Origin: Siphonodentalium dalli
Taxonomy: Eukaryota; Mollusca; Scaphopoda; Gadilida; Siphonodentaliidae
DNA length: 64,000 bases
Assembly (NCBI GenBank): GCA_032622095.1
Contig: CP136061.1
Location: forward strand, 45,019,797-45,083,796
Reading direction: 5' to 3'
In this document: positions 14,301 through 29,300 of the stretch, one piece after another
Layout: every line of letters begins with the position of its first letter
Position numbering within the stretch: position 1 is the stretch's first letter
Position numbers and translations under genes: made by a program
Notes under the pieces: model-generated
The model's input: the letters and a program-made list of their open reading frames with translations, nothing else
The model's database searches: none
What the model was told of the DNA's origin: nothing

Positions 14301-17300
14301 AGTCTTCGTTAAATATTCAGTGGTGGTCAGGTAATATATAGGTAATTTGAGGTTTAATGAAGAGTAAATTTTGTATGATATCTCAACATTCTTTAAACTA
14401 AAAGCCACTAACCTTTACTAAATGAAATACAGTAATGCCCTAATTAATCGACTGACACACGAAGACACCCGGGCTCCCCGGGCTCTCTAAACCAATATCA
14501 GCATTTGCGGGGTTAATAACACCGGCCAGAGTCGAGCGAGCGAGTAAAATTTTCTAGGTTGACGTCGTGGGTTATGTCGCTAGGTTATAACGTCGAGATA
14601 TAGAGTCCACAGGCCCATGGGGGAGCCCGGGCAGTCCCAGGTTCTTTTTGTTTATATGGTATTTTACCGGATTTTGAGGGGTTAATAACATCGGCTGTGG
14701 ACGCGTCAATGAGTCAATATTTGGAAGTCACACTCAGGTGTATTGCACTACACAGCATCACCAAAATATACTGTCCAAAAACACACGAAGACACCAGGGC
14801 TCCCCGGGCTCTCTAAGCCGAGAGCTTTCCGATGAATGGAGACAAGCCATATTTCCGACTAATCCTGAAAAGTTACCCATAATTCTGCTGTGGTTAAGGA
14901 GTCGATTAATTAGGGCATTACTGTACTTCATTGATGAGTAGTTCCCTTAAGAAATGTTCAGATAATAATGTATACTATTATATCTGAATTGGAGAATCAA
15001 TTCAGTATAGAAAGCATTAAAATCTTTATGATGCAAGTAATTTCTACAGTTCTGAAGCTTGCGAAATATAAGTTGCATCCACAAGAAAACCTGTGTCACT
15101 TTAATAGTAATAATTTGCATATTTAAACACAAAATTTGGTCTAAGGTATTGTAACAGAGTTACGTTTTCTAATTTGGGATTTTCCCAGTCGCAATTAGTG
15201 CTACTTTCGTTCCACCAACGTAGAATTACGTCATGAGACGTGAATGGCCAACATAGTCATCAAAGTTCCAATTCCGGTAACGGTAAGCACCTAAATAGTG
15301 CACTAAGTGTCGACAAAGGCTGCATACGGGTTATGCGCCAGAGAGTACCTAAATTATGCACTAAGTGTCGACAAAGGTTATGAGCCAGAGAGTGGTCTGT
15401 TTCAAAAAGTGACCCTTTGACGGTTGGGCGGGTCCTTTTATACCCAGTGACCCCCTAGGTAGTCACCAGCCTGACAACCAACGGACTAGGGGGATCGCAC
15501 GTGACCCAAGGGGTCGCCCGAGAGCCCTGAGTCTCAGAGAGTATCAAAGTATTTAAGCCAATCTCTCAGATTGTATATTCTAATTATTTGCCCAAAATGA
15601 AACATTATTAAGCATTACTACCATTTACATTTATGTTTCTGATTGGATAGGCCATGTACTAAGATCACTTAAGATTATAAAATCTTCAAAATTAGCCCAT
15701 ATCTGGTCATTTATAGTGATCTTTTTTTATGAAACTTAAATGTTCAGTAAAAACTGATGCAACCATTTGAAAAAATATACAATGTAGGTTAAAGGGACTA
15801 TAGTCCTTCGATGTGGCTTCATGTGAAATAACATAAATTTATAAAAGTCTGTAAAACAACTATCATCAACAAATAGATGAAAAAAAGGTTAACTTTGTTC
15901 TTATTTTCATTATTAATAACTCTCCAATAATGAGATTTTGCATGACAAAATCATTATGATGTAAACAATACTGTTAAAGTGGAAGTAGCAAGTTTAATCA
16001 GTCCAATAAGTTACCAAAGTTTAATAAAAACTTTATGACATTGAAAAATATTCTGAAAATCTTATGCAGACTAAATATTCGAACTTTAATACAACATGAT
16101 TAGCAATGATTGTTAACAAATCACTGTAACAGTTTTGTTTAGATAAGAATGGTCTCAACACCCGAAATTTCCTTATTGGAACACTATCATTACTGAATAT
16201 AAGAATAACGTTGATCTATTTCTCCATGGTCTTCTTAAAAGTGGTGATGTTTTTACAGACTTTTATATTTTTTGCACATTTACCCACTGCGAGTGCCTTG
16301 GGTCCCTTTAAATGGCACTGACCATTTGATAATTGAGAAGGAAATGTGGATAATCAGAAATTTAAGGACTCAACACAGTTTGAACATCTACAATTGGTTG
16401 ACGAAACCACAGGAATGCTTAATTAAATAGAATATATTCTGACACATTTAGAGATATTCAAACTGTTCCTGTCCCTTGAAACAAAACAGAAGCACATGAG
16501 GTTCACACAGGTTCACCCTTTCATGACTGGAGATTCTTAAAATTTTGCGAAAAATCTTGTACCTTTGTATTCTCTTATTTATATATGCAAGTCTCCCATA
16601 GGGAGCCTTGCATATACAAAGGGATACATTGGCCTAAAAATATTTACCTTCACCTTGTAAGCTAGTGCATTCTCTTAAATATGCGAGGCTCCCTATGGGA
16701 GACTCGCATATATAAGAGAAAGCACTGGCACAGGATCATTAAATCTGCAACAGAGTAGCTCCTGTCATGAAAGGGTTAAGCCAAAGAAAATTGAATGTTT
16801 TGTTCGGGTTTCAATTAAAAAACAATTTAAATAAAAAAAATTGTTTTGACATACTGGTATTCTCATATTTTTTTATATCTTCTTTAAGACTGAGCTAAAA
16901 TTAATTTCTATTTTCTTTGTATAAACTGTAGTAATCTCAATTCTTTTGACTGAGAAAACAATCTATTTTGAGACATTGAAACATGTGTTCGACTTTCATA
17001 AGAATTTTCAGAAAATTTTCTTCAAAATCCATGAAATAATAAACTGAAGAGAGGATTTAAAATAGAGTCGTTAGGGAAACCCGAGCAACAAAAATGTTTT
17101 CTTTGACTTTAACCCTTCATGACGGGAGCCATGCTGGTGCAGCATTAAAGATCCTGTGCCAGTGCATTCTCTTATATATGCGAGTCTCCCATAGGGTGCC
17201 TTGCATACAAAAGTGAATGCACTGGTTTAAAAGGTTGAGGTATATATTGTTAGGCCAATGTACTCTCTGATATATTTGAGGCTCCTAATGGCAGACTCAC

Positions 17301-20300
17301 ATATATAAGAGAATGCATTGGCACATTGTTTTCACAAAATTTCAGGAAGCTCCAGTTATGGAAGGGTTACAAACTATCTAACAAACATTCACTGTAGAAG
17401 CCAGTTCACCTTTTCGTCTGACTGAGGCAACAAATAAAGCCAGATGACATCAGAATACAATAGGCTGGTACAAAACAATACAAAACAAATCGCACAAGAT
17501 CACACAATCAGCCGCATGACACATTTGAATCGCGTGATAAATTACCCCTCATAATACCAAGTTTTTGAAGATCAATAGTTAAAAAAGTACGAAGCATTTA
17601 TGAGGTCATAAAACTACATGAACCAAACATATGTCATTATTAAAAACAATTTATGCCGTCTTCTGTCTTCGTCGATGTTTTTCTAATAACATCATGTTAA
17701 ACCCTTTAGCAGGTCAATATCAAATATACAATGTCAGCTCCGTGGGTGAGTATATGTTAAAAAATAAAGAGTATTTTATGTACTGCAGTGGTCTAGTGGT
17801 ACCATATACGTCCAAAGTCTACAGCTTCTTGTCTTCATGGCGAGTATATGCCATGCAGCACTATTTAACCCTTTACCCAACAAACCGGCCAAAACCGGCC
17901 AAATAAAGCTTCAACAGCCTAAAATATCTTGGGTCTGTCTCAATAGAACCATACAAATATGGATATCATTGGAACCGGCTCCTTGACCACATTGTGATAG
18001 TTACAGTTATGCCCTGTGCCAATGCATTCTCTTATATATGCGAGTCGACCATAGGTCGCCTCGCATATCTAAGAGAATGCATTGGCCTAAAAAATGTGTT
18101 AAGCCAATGCATTCTCTTATATATATAAGAGAATGCATTGGCACAGGGCCCTTCTGTTGGGTAAAGGGTTAATTGGGTGTGGCCATTTTGGTCAGTTTTG
18201 AACCCTTTATATACTAAATACTCATTGACGAATAGTTATTCCTGAGGAAATGTTCAGATAATAAGAACTATGGTCATTTGTTGAACTTATTATCTGATCA
18301 TTTCCCTCCATTATATAGGACTCCTTCTGTACTTTACTATCTGCTTTTTCATGAAAACCCCTCCAGATGAATTATAGACCATTCCATTGTATACCTATAT
18401 AACTGAATGGAAGAATCCCAAAGAATAAAAAGGGTTAAAAGCAGTATTGCATAACATTTTAACACTGTTAACCTCCATCAACACCTTCTACAGATGCTTT
18501 TCATTTAGGAGCCTGATTTTACAAAATTGTATGTGTGCAAATATGGCACTATCATAAAACTGTTACACCCAGCAAAGGGTTAATGATAATGTAGAATTAG
18601 TGACACAGGCATCAGGATAAACAATGTTTACAGTATACATGTGTTAAATGACAGGATCTTTAATAATTCTGGGATAGAGCAAGTTTCATTTCTAAGATAT
18701 CATTTGAATTTTCGGGCATATTTGCCTGGGATGAGATAGAAGATTTGTTTGTGTATCTAGTGTTTAACCCTTTCATGATGGGAGAGCTGCGCTGGTGCAG
18801 CATTAAAGACCCTGTGCCAGTGAATTCTCTTATATATGTGAGGCTCCCAAAGGGAGCCTCGCATATATATATGAGAATGCACTGGCTAACAAGATCAAGG
18901 TAAATATTGTTAGGCCAATGCATTCTCTTATATACAAGAGATTGCATTGGCACAGGGTTTTTGCAAAAAAAATCAGGAAGCTTCAGTCATGAAAGGGTTA
19001 ACACCATTTTAGCCACTAAGCCATATCACGCCAAGATGAGACAGAAAATGAAGACGATATAAAAGCTCATGAGTTTAAAAAGAGAATCATGACGAATATC
19101 CTTGAAGGTAGCTGTATGATCACATCACAACAAGAACAGCCATATCAATAAATACAGTTCAGCCAAAGACGAGATCTCATAGAGAAACTACCACAAATAC
19201 GAGCTATTCAAGATTTATTCAGGGTTCCGAGCTCAATTTTAATTAACCTATTTTCTGATGTGAATAAATTTCATATACTGTTGCATCATGGGAATGTTTC
19301 TATCCAAACAAACGACGACGTGGCTCGAGCAGCATGCATTTACTACGGAAGATTCAGAGTGGGTGTATAAAACTATTAATAACTTCGTTATCTTTCATAG
19401 TTTTTGGGTAAAATTTTAAAGATATATCAGGGACATATACTTCTTCCAGTTGGAAAATTCAGAAAACTGCTAACAACTCAATGTTTTGCGGAGTTAGAAA
19501 ATGCCCGATAAAAATAGTTCTATTGAGAATTTTTACTCCAATTTTTCAGAGAACATAGAGTGAACAAAAACGAAAAGATTATCGAAGATAAAAAAGATAT
19601 TAATAGTTTTATAGACTGAATCTCCCATATTAAGTGCATGCGGCTCAAGCCACATGGGTTTGTTATGGATATAAACATTCCTATGATACATCATTCTCGC
19701 TATCGGAAAATTGTATATGGCAAAAGTTTTGGCAAGCAACTTTTCAATGTTGTGGAAACAGATAGCATATAACTACTTTTTAGTGAAAGAATTTGGCAAA
19801 ATATATTTTCATTTGGCAAAAGTAAATTTCAGGCAGTGTGTATCCTGCTAAAAATAACGTGTTTAATTCTGGAGGTTTGGAACCCTGAAACAACTTTAAA
19901 GGAGACAGAACAGGCCTGGCTATTTGATAAGAATAGTTGTAAGTTTACAGTAATGCCCTAAATAATCGACTCCTTAACCACAGCAGAATTATGGGTAATT
20001 TTTCAGGATTTAGTCGGAAATATGGCTTGTTGCCATTCATCAGAAAGCTCTCAATGAGAGCTTTCAGATGAATGGCAACAAGCCATATTTCCGACTAAAT
20101 CCTGAAAAATTACCCATAATTCTGCTGTGGTTAAGGAGTCGATTATTTAGGGCATTACTGCATGACAGAATCTCAGCTAATGCTATAGAATCAATACTAA
20201 AGGAGTATATCTTGATAATTCAAATTTAAAATTTGGAGACAGGAGGACACTGAAACCATCTATTACGCCTCCTTCTGTATAACTATCATTCGCATATATG

Positions 20301-23300
20301 TTCAGATGGCCAGGCCTGATGCAGGCACCAATACTATTGAAGGTGTACTATTAAACTGTATAGTTAGCATATTTTTATAACAATAGAAAGGAAAAAGTTG
20401 CATTGCAGATCTCCCCCCACAATGTTAAGACAGTTTTAATACATAGAAGTGGTTATTTCCTAGAAGGGTAAAGATATTGTTGACGTTTTTTTTTGTAGGT
20501 TGATAAATGAGATATTGCATGGATGATGTATTTCTTGTGAAATAACGATGTATTTTAAAGATGTATTCAGTGTTTTATATATCCACTTATATCAAAGTAC
20601 AAGAAATCTCATTTAACATCACCATTGGCTTTATTCCACCGGGAAAATGTTAAAATACAAATACGACATAAATAGAGGATCTTCTATAAAAATATTATTA
20701 ACCGAGTGCACTAAATTCGATTCGAGCCGAGCTTTAGCGAGGCTCGAATTGAATTTAGTGGATGAGGTTAATAAATTTTGTATAGAACTGCAATTTTATC
20801 ACATTATCACATTTTAGCAAGGTATATTTATCTCAAAACAGTTGCGGTTAACAAATATATATTGACTTCTTTATCACAACCAAAGACACCTTCAAGAAAA
20901 AAATATAGTTCCATTTTAAATGTGTCTTTTCATGTCAACAAAATTGTTCAACCACCCTTATAACCCATGTTTATCTCACAGTTGACATTAAATAACCCAA
21001 AACAAATTGAACTAGAGGTGTGACTGTCCCAATGGGACTAAGGATACCCCCCCCCCCCCCCCCCCCCCCCCCCCGCGTTTTAAAAATACTAAGATGTTTC
21101 ACATGTCAGTAAACATTTAGTTAAAATAACAAAATAACAGTTCCCATTGCAGGTGCACAACCCTAACCCTAATCTTAAACCTATTGACCGAAAAATTTAG
21201 GAATAAAAGTTCTAAGTCGAAAAAGGGGGATAACTCCACCAAAAAATGTCAGACAGACGTCATAATCGCAGGTGCACAGGTTCCCATGGTACTAAATATC
21301 TGTGCCAAGTTTTTAAAAAATTGACCTAAAAATGTAGGAATAAAAGCTCGGACAAAATTATACATGTTGCGAAAAATTTCTAAGTAAAAAAAGGAGAGAT
21401 AACTCCACCAAAAAAAGTCCGACAGATGTCATAATCGCAGGTGCACAGGTTCCCATGGTGGTTGATGTCTGTGCCAAGTTTCACGGAAATTTATCAAAAA
21501 ACGACTGAGAAAAACTCCCTACAAATTTGTGTCCACAGACGGACGACTCGACGGACGATGGATGAACGATGGACGGACAAGCTGATTCCAGTATACCCCC
21601 CCCCCTAACTTCGTTGCGGGGGGTATACTAATTATATTCTAATTCACATAATAATAAAGTTCTGGCATTGACATCATTCCGCTAAGCTCTTACGTCACTG
21701 CATGTGCCGATAGTACATGTGTGTCTTACTAAAAAATATGAGGCCGGGTTTAAGGGCTAGTTATGTGATAAAAGTAGATGCATAATTACTATACATTGTC
21801 ATTTTGTTAGTGAAAAGTATGAAAATTATTGCTGTCTCTCTAAATCTTCGAAACTATGAGATAAATGAATAGACAAATCTATATAAAAATCTATGTCAAA
21901 TACATATAGTCTTCCAGGTGGCACCACTTCCCAAATGAGTTAATTTAGATAGAAGAATCCAAATAAATATCAAAACAGGTCAAAATTTACCCTACAAACT
22001 CTGAATACATCTTTATCGCTACTAAAATCACTGAATATTTCAATAACTAGATCTGTAGTGTGGTACCATTATCAGCATTCTATAGTTTCTAAAATATTAT
22101 GTGGATAGCTAGATGAAGTTTAACAAGAAACATAACATGGTGAAGTTAGTAGGTTTTTTTAAAAGAATGGGTGTCCATTCCTTTCAGTTTACCAGTACAC
22201 ACCTTCTATTTTAGCATATTCTGAGATCCTGGTATAATTTACTAATGCAGCTTTCTCTAGACACTTCTTGATTACATTTCTAACTTCTTCTGGTGGGACT
22301 GGAGTCACTATATCCTTCATAAGCACCTACAAATGCAAAATATCTGATCAGTACATGTATCATTATACTTACTTACACTATTACATATTGTTGCCGTTAA
22401 ACAGTCACCAACAATACAGGGTAAAAACCTAAGCTCACCATGAAAAATAGCCACTAATAGGACGCTTTAATGACCTTTAACCCTTTCAGTGCCAAGTCCG
22501 ATTTTTGTATCTACCCATATTTCCTTGATCATTTTTCAAATTTATTGATTATAATAATGTGATACATTGATGGAAAGAGTTCTTAGAGCTCTTTACATCA
22601 ATGTATCACATTATTATAATCAATAAATTTGAAAAATGATCAAGGAAATATGGGTTGATACAAAAATCGGACTTGGCACTGAAAGGGTTAAAGTGATGTG
22701 AAACACTCCGGTAGGGTGATCAAATAGAAATGGAGAATAATCTTGTTCAAAGTAGTTATTTTTACAAATATTATATATAAATTGACAACACACAACGTCA
22801 TTCTTATACATTAATTTAATGCAGTGATTGCCGATGGCGAAATCGTCTTCGTTAGTTTATCGCCGATAGAAGCGTCCCGATTCGAGTAGTAAATATTTAC
22901 AATTTAGCGTAGTTCAGACAATGTTTTCTATGGAGTGTTATGGTTGATTTGCTTGAGATTTTCGGTGATGTTAGTAGAATGCTACATTTCACCAGTTGGC
23001 ATAGCACCTGAATACTAACTTATCAGTTTCACGCACCCGAACAAGTACATAATATGTCTTTAACACATATGAACAGACTGGAAGAATTTTTTGTGAATAA
23101 TATACAGCTACAACTAAAGATTTGATATATTATTTGTCTACCTTACTCGTATTTAAATTCAAACAAAATTATTTTTTTCGTGCACCAATGGGTGTGCAAT
23201 TTTAAAACTGAGAGAAAAATAGTATGACTCCGGAGTCATCTACATTATTGAATTGCATGTATACATTACAGAAGAGTTGACTGAATATAGACAATTATAT

Positions 23301-26300
23301 TGACATGTGGGCATGCATTCTCAACACCATTATTCATATGTAAATCATGGTAAAATCTATAATCTAATTACTGAATTACATGTACATACAATAAAGACAA
23401 TTTGACTGAATAGAGACAATTATATTGACATGTGGGCATGCATTCTCAACACAATTATTCATATGTAAATCATGGTAAAATCTTCTATGTTGCAATAATT
23501 GTAAGAAATATACATATTCCCATTTATGTGAGATTTCAGTTCTAAAAATAATCCCCTAAAACTGTCTCTGAGAATGTGATAAGAAATTCTTAATAAAATA
23601 TTGATATCAATGTTTCCCGACAGAAGTCCTTGCCCTCGATTCATATCTATTATTTTATACCCCGGAATCTATATAAAACTTTCTTCGACCTTCTTTAACC
23701 CTTTACCCAACAGAACGGCCCTGTGCCAATGCATTCTCTTATATATGCGAGTCGACCATAGCTCGCCTCGCATATATAAGAGAATGCATTGGCTTAACAC
23801 ATTAAGAATTATAAAATTGTTAAAGAATGTAAGAAAAAATGGTAAAAAGTGTTAAAAAAAGATTTTTTTTAGGCCAATGCATTCTCTTATATATGCGAGG
23901 CGACCTATGGTCGACTTGCATATATAAGAGAATGCATTGGCACATGGCATAACTGTAACTATCACAATGTGGTCAAGGAGCCGGTTCCAATGATATCCAT
24001 ATTTGTATGGTTCTATTGAGACAGACCGAAGATATGTTAGGCTGTTGAAGCTTTATTTGGCCGGTTTTGGCCGGTTTGTTGGGTAAAGGGTTAAATACAG
24101 TATATGCTAAATTGTTATGAGAGAATCAAGACAATATCAACAATAGCATACATATACAGTAATTCCCTAAGTTATTGACCCATAATTCTGCTGTGGTTAA
24201 GGGGTCGATTACTTAGGGCATTACTGTAGCTTCATCCTAATACCACGGTTCTGTAACATTCTGACTGGTTACTTGCCAGTATGTCTTTCTTATGTGTGGA
24301 ATGCTTCATTAACCCTTTACCCAACAAACCGGCCAAAACCGGCCAAATAAAGCTTCAACAGCCTAAAATATCTTCGGTCTGTCTCAATAAAACCATACAA
24401 ATATGGATATCATTGGAACCGGCTCCTTGACCACATTGTGATAGTTACAGTTATACCCTGTGCCAATGCATTCTCTTATATATGCGAGTCGACCATAGGT
24501 CGCCTCGCATATATAAGAGAATGCATTGGCCTTGGGTATAACCGGCTCCTTGACCACATTGTGATGGTTATAGTTAGCCCTGTGCCAATGCATTCTCTTA
24601 TATATGCGAGTCGACCATAGGTCGCCTCGCATATATAAGAGAATGCATTGGCCATTTTTTTCTTACATTCTTTAACAATTTTATAATTTTTAATGTGTTA
24701 AGCCAATGCATTCTCTTATATATGCGAGGCGACCTATGGTCGACTCGCATATATAAGAGAATGCATTGGCACAGGGCCCTCATGTTGGGTAAAGGGTTAA
24801 ACTGACTCATTTAAGCTTTCGAAATTTGTCTGCATAATATGGAAGGAGGTATAAGATAGGTTGACAAATACATGAAATATTGATATACCATCTTCATATG
24901 ATCTGAAGAATACTTGCCACTGCCACATGTAATTTTCTAGCTGTTTTTAATTTTTCGCACAGAAGTAAAATAAACGCTCTTTATTTCTACCATATCAGGA
25001 ATAGACTAATATGGAACACTCTTTTCTGTTCCATGACGTGAACATGGCTGTTGTTTGTTTGGGACCAAAACACTTTGTTCAACGTTGTATTTTTTATTAC
25101 TTCAAGTCTTCAATGCATCCTTCTGGGACTATAATACCCATAGAATGGTAATTCCAAGTATTTATCAACCTATTTTAATACCGGGCAAAATCCAAAAGCG
25201 AATATTTTAGGTTTTTTTTTTTTTTTAGCGCAAACCGCCATGTGGCTTTAATATGAGATTAATAAATTATAATACATTTATTTCTCACCCTTTCAAGTAA
25301 GGACAATGTGGCTTTCAGTGCACCTTCTGGTCTCCCAAATGGAAAACAGTACCTAGAAATATATTAAAAACATATGAAAGCAGCTGATGAAAGGGTAAAC
25401 AAAATATATATGCACCTTCTGGATTTCCACACAGACAGCAATACTTGGGATATTTATTAAAAACCTCCAAAGTCAAAAATACAGACTCAAAACCATATTT
25501 TTTCAAAAAGAAAACATTTTGTAAGAGAAGCAAATTTTCAACAATGTCTCTTGCATCATAACTTTCAAGGCTGCTGAATTGCAGGGAAATCTGACCGTTT
25601 TTTTGTTTGTAGTTCTTATTCAAAGAGCTGGTTACTACATTCATCCAATGTTGTTATTTTGTGATTTGGAGGCTCACTTTATGAGTCCCAATGCTGGAAA
25701 AACTCTTTAACCCTTTACCCAACAGAAGGGCCCTGTGCCAATGCATTCTCTTATATATGCGAGTCGACCATAGGTCGCCTCGCATATATAAGAGAATGCA
25801 TTGGCTTAACACATTAAAAATTATAAAATTGTTAAAGAATGTAAGAAAAAATGGTAAAAAGTGTTAAAAAAAAGATTTTTTTTAGGCCAATGCATTCTCT
25901 TATATATGCGAGGCGACCTATGGTCGACTCGCATATATAAGAGAATGCATTGGCACAGGGCATAACTGTAACCATCACAATGTGGTCAATGAGCCGGTTC
26001 CAATGATACCCATATTTGTATGGTTCTATTGAGACAGACCGAAGATATTTTAGGCTGTTGAAGCTTTACTTGGCCGGTTTTGGCCGGTTTGTTGGGTAAA
26101 GGGTTAAAAAAAGATAAAGCATCAAGTGATGAGACTTGGTAATTACAGGAAGCTTAGGCCATTAAAAATACCTGTTTTCTCAGACAATTGTACATCGAAA
26201 ATAGAAGAGGGAGGGAGGCTATAGTTACATTTTTCCCCCAAGAATTCTAGATAATTTAAAATAAAATCAATTTTAGTTGATAGAAGCATTTCCGGATAAG

Positions 26301-29300
26301 GGTCTTCCATTCATATTTATTATCTTATACCCATGAAACTCTATAAAACTTGTTATAGGAAGAGATGGTCCATCTTTAAAAATATTTTTTTTAATGAGGC
26401 CTTCTTCGGGCGAGGAGGAACTTAGAGGAAGGTATTCAGTAATGAAATGTCTAAGCATGACTACGAAAAAACAACCAGTCAATTTCAGATGTTAAATAAA
26501 TAATAAAGTAGAAGGAAATCAAGAACTTGGAGAACGAGTATATATAAATAAATTATTCGTAAGGCACTCGGACCGGTTTCGTTGCTAAATGCATCTCGTC
26601 AGCGAGATTCTGTTTGGAAGTGTGATGAGCAAACAAATAGTATCCTTTATATAGTGTTGCTAGTAACCGGTAGCCGGTTTTGTAGCCGTTTTTTTGGCCG
26701 GTAACTGGTAGCCGGTTTTTTTTACCTTATTTTCTCAAGAACATGGCTTCATCTAACATGGCATTGTCGTCAATTCGTTTCACTAGTGCTGCAAAATGTT
26801 CCAGCACGGATATTATTGTGATTCTCGTAGATACTTTAGGAAATAAATCCAAAACACGTTAGTCAAACCAAGGCAAAGCTTACGTCTCCGCCGATATCGA
26901 CAAAGAACAACACCGTATTACAAATAATACAGGAACAAGAGTACTAAAGTACCAAATCCGAATCATCCAGATCCTAAATTGTGATCATAAGTAACACACC
27001 TTTCCGTCAGAAACGGGAAAAAACATGGGATTTATCTACTACAGATGCTTATGCATTTTGGTCTCAATAGTCTAGACTAGAGCGCATTCTCTGCGTTTGT
27101 CTTATCAATTTCATAGGTTGATTAATTCTAAGACTCACCTGAAGTGTGTTATCTGGCTTTCTAATAAAATTCGGAGGCGTTCTTTGATTTCATCAAACTT
27201 CTCTCTTTCAGCTAATAATACAGTTCCTATACCGTCAGGCCTACAAAAGATATATTATAGAGTCACATAATGTATTTATCATTTGTATTTAGGGCCCTGT
27301 AAATAATCTCGATTTGTTTCGATATCGCCGGTGTGATTCGATGTCGACACCTAAATGGGACAACTAATTTGAAAATTCAATTTATCATAATCATTGACAC
27401 ATTGACTTTGTTTTAATTTTAGTGAAGGTTGATGTTGCATTAAATTACAGAGGTTGTTTCTAAAGAGTGAAGCATTTAATGATGAAATGGTAATTAGTTA
27501 ATGGCGTTGTCAGGAAGGTTGTATGTCATTATACATGTGTTTGTGCCTTATTTTTGTAAACTGCACAATTATAGGTGTAAATGTAAAAATATCGCTAGTT
27601 AGCGTCACATGATAAAATCAACATGTTTTTAGATTGTTACACTGAAATTTCTAAAGATATTGTTATTATTAAAGGTACTCAATCTGATCAGACAGTCCCC
27701 ATATCATCAAGATACAACAACAACAACAACATTTCTTCAGAATTTTTATCAGAATTGATTTATTGCCACAAAATAATGCTAACCACTGTCAACTATGGTA
27801 TCAAATTTCCCAAAACTTGTTATTTATAAAGATTTTGTTCCAACAAAATATGGCCATATTATCACTTAAGTGTCACAAAATTTGGCCGTATTACCACTTG
27901 ATTTTAGAGTTATCCATCTTCATCCACATTTTGTCCAAGACCATCCATTTGACAATGTGTTTCTGGGCCACATTTAATTGAACATTTCGAGACATTACAA
28001 ACTTAAAAAATTGATATCTGATCACTCTGAGCTTTGATGGGTCACCAGGGTTCCTCGACTCGAATCAAATATTTTTTACCCACGAAGCCAAAGAAATAGT
28101 AATTTAGGAGCATTAATTCAGATTGAGTAACTCTAATAAATATATCCAGATAGTATACATGTAGATAGATTGATACAAAATAATCTAAAGAAGATTAATT
28201 AGTTGTAGTTCAAAAAGGTGACATCCCATAATTAGGTAAGTTTGAAGAATTCATCTTGCATATGTCAAACAAGGGCAATCCGAATGATTAGAGATTCAGA
28301 AACCAATGCACATTCTCTTAGGTGACAATGCAAGGCACAATCTGATTGGTCAGAATGAGAATCCAAGATAATATAGGGAACATCAGCTGTGTCAAAGCAC
28401 AAGAGATCAGAACTTTCAATCGATACAGAAGAGAAAGAGTGCAAAGTTCAAGCTGTCGTAGTCTCATTATGTGGACGTGATTATCTCAGATAGCCGTCTT
28501 ATGTACATGTACAGGATTAAGAAATACATCAAAGTGGTATATAGAGAATACCTACAGTTTTTGTTTCAATACCGTAATATCTCATTCGTGTCTAGAAAGA
28601 AATATCGAATTTTCACGGGCGTTTGCAAGCAGTGAGTGAAAATTTTATATTTCTATCCAGACATGAATGAGATGTTTCAGGTATTGAAACAAAAAACGGT
28701 AGGTATTCTTTTTATTATATGCGCCTTATTTATGCTCAAAGTTGCTAAATTAACTCTTTATACCCGGCAGCCAAATAAAGTGGGCACAAGTAATTTATAT
28801 TCATCTCGGCAGCCCGCTTTAGCATTTGTATTGGTTAGCGACTTGTATATCCTTTGGGTGATATTCGGCATCTATCAATAAAAATTTATTGGTGCATACG
28901 CATACCTAACATCATACTGCAATCAAGAGGTTTTCTTGGCCTAAATATAGACAGCACATGTATGACGTCATAATTACTATTTTGAGGTTTACTAAAATTA
29001 GTTGACGCAAAACTGCTGACAGGTGTCGTGTTTTGAGTCATAGCCGATTTGGTTCACTATTGTTCATCACAAACATATATACTGATAACATTATTATTAA
29101 GCTTATGAAATAAAGAAGATTATGTTGACCTTTCTAACGATGTTTTATTGTGGTATCGGTCTATTGTCTCCTATTTTCAATGTAATGTTACGAAATTCAA
29201 GTTGGAAAGTTACTCAAATTCCTCAGCATAATGACAAGTAAATGCATAATTAAGGGCCTAACATAGCAAAATGTGGAAAAGGATGTCTATTTCGGTCATT

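Larger units (their letters stand above)
8318..22202 (-). other. CADPS intron between exons l and m (13.9 kb)
   Basis: This long intron holds copies of families D, G, F, C, E, H, J, B and K. Stretches 10417-11257, 11408-12190, 12410-13558, 13822-14425 and 19002-19945 show no gene or named repeat, only AT-rich sequence with short A, T or AT runs (for example 14034-14052). No alternative exon was recognised. Confidence 0.75.
22327..25288 (-). other. CADPS intron between exons k and l
   Basis: It contains family A variant A3, G2, a local tandem duplication (23250-23483), B2, a short E copy, B3 and L1. The remaining sequence is plain AT-rich intron. Confidence 0.8.
25353..27138 (-). other. CADPS intron between exons j and k
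   Basis: It contains family B copy B4 and a small CCGG-rich tandem (26660-26723). The rest, including 26108-26650 and 26730-27138, shows no gene or recognised repeat. Confidence 0.8.

Noticed and set aside
8321-22202. Possible alternative CADPS exon between exons l and m, as in vertebrates
   Set aside because: I looked for a segment resembling the vertebrate KKREMYEHPVF exon and did not find one.
24384-24810. Many open frames containing IYKRMHW or ANAFSYIC peptides
   Set aside because: They are translations of the hairpin module in families A-C, recurring in both strands at every copy; not proteins.
25315-25644. A 109-codon minus-strand open frame
   Set aside because: It runs through the intron upstream of exon k and out of frame with the CADPS exon; the exon k frame with matching phases explains the conserved part.
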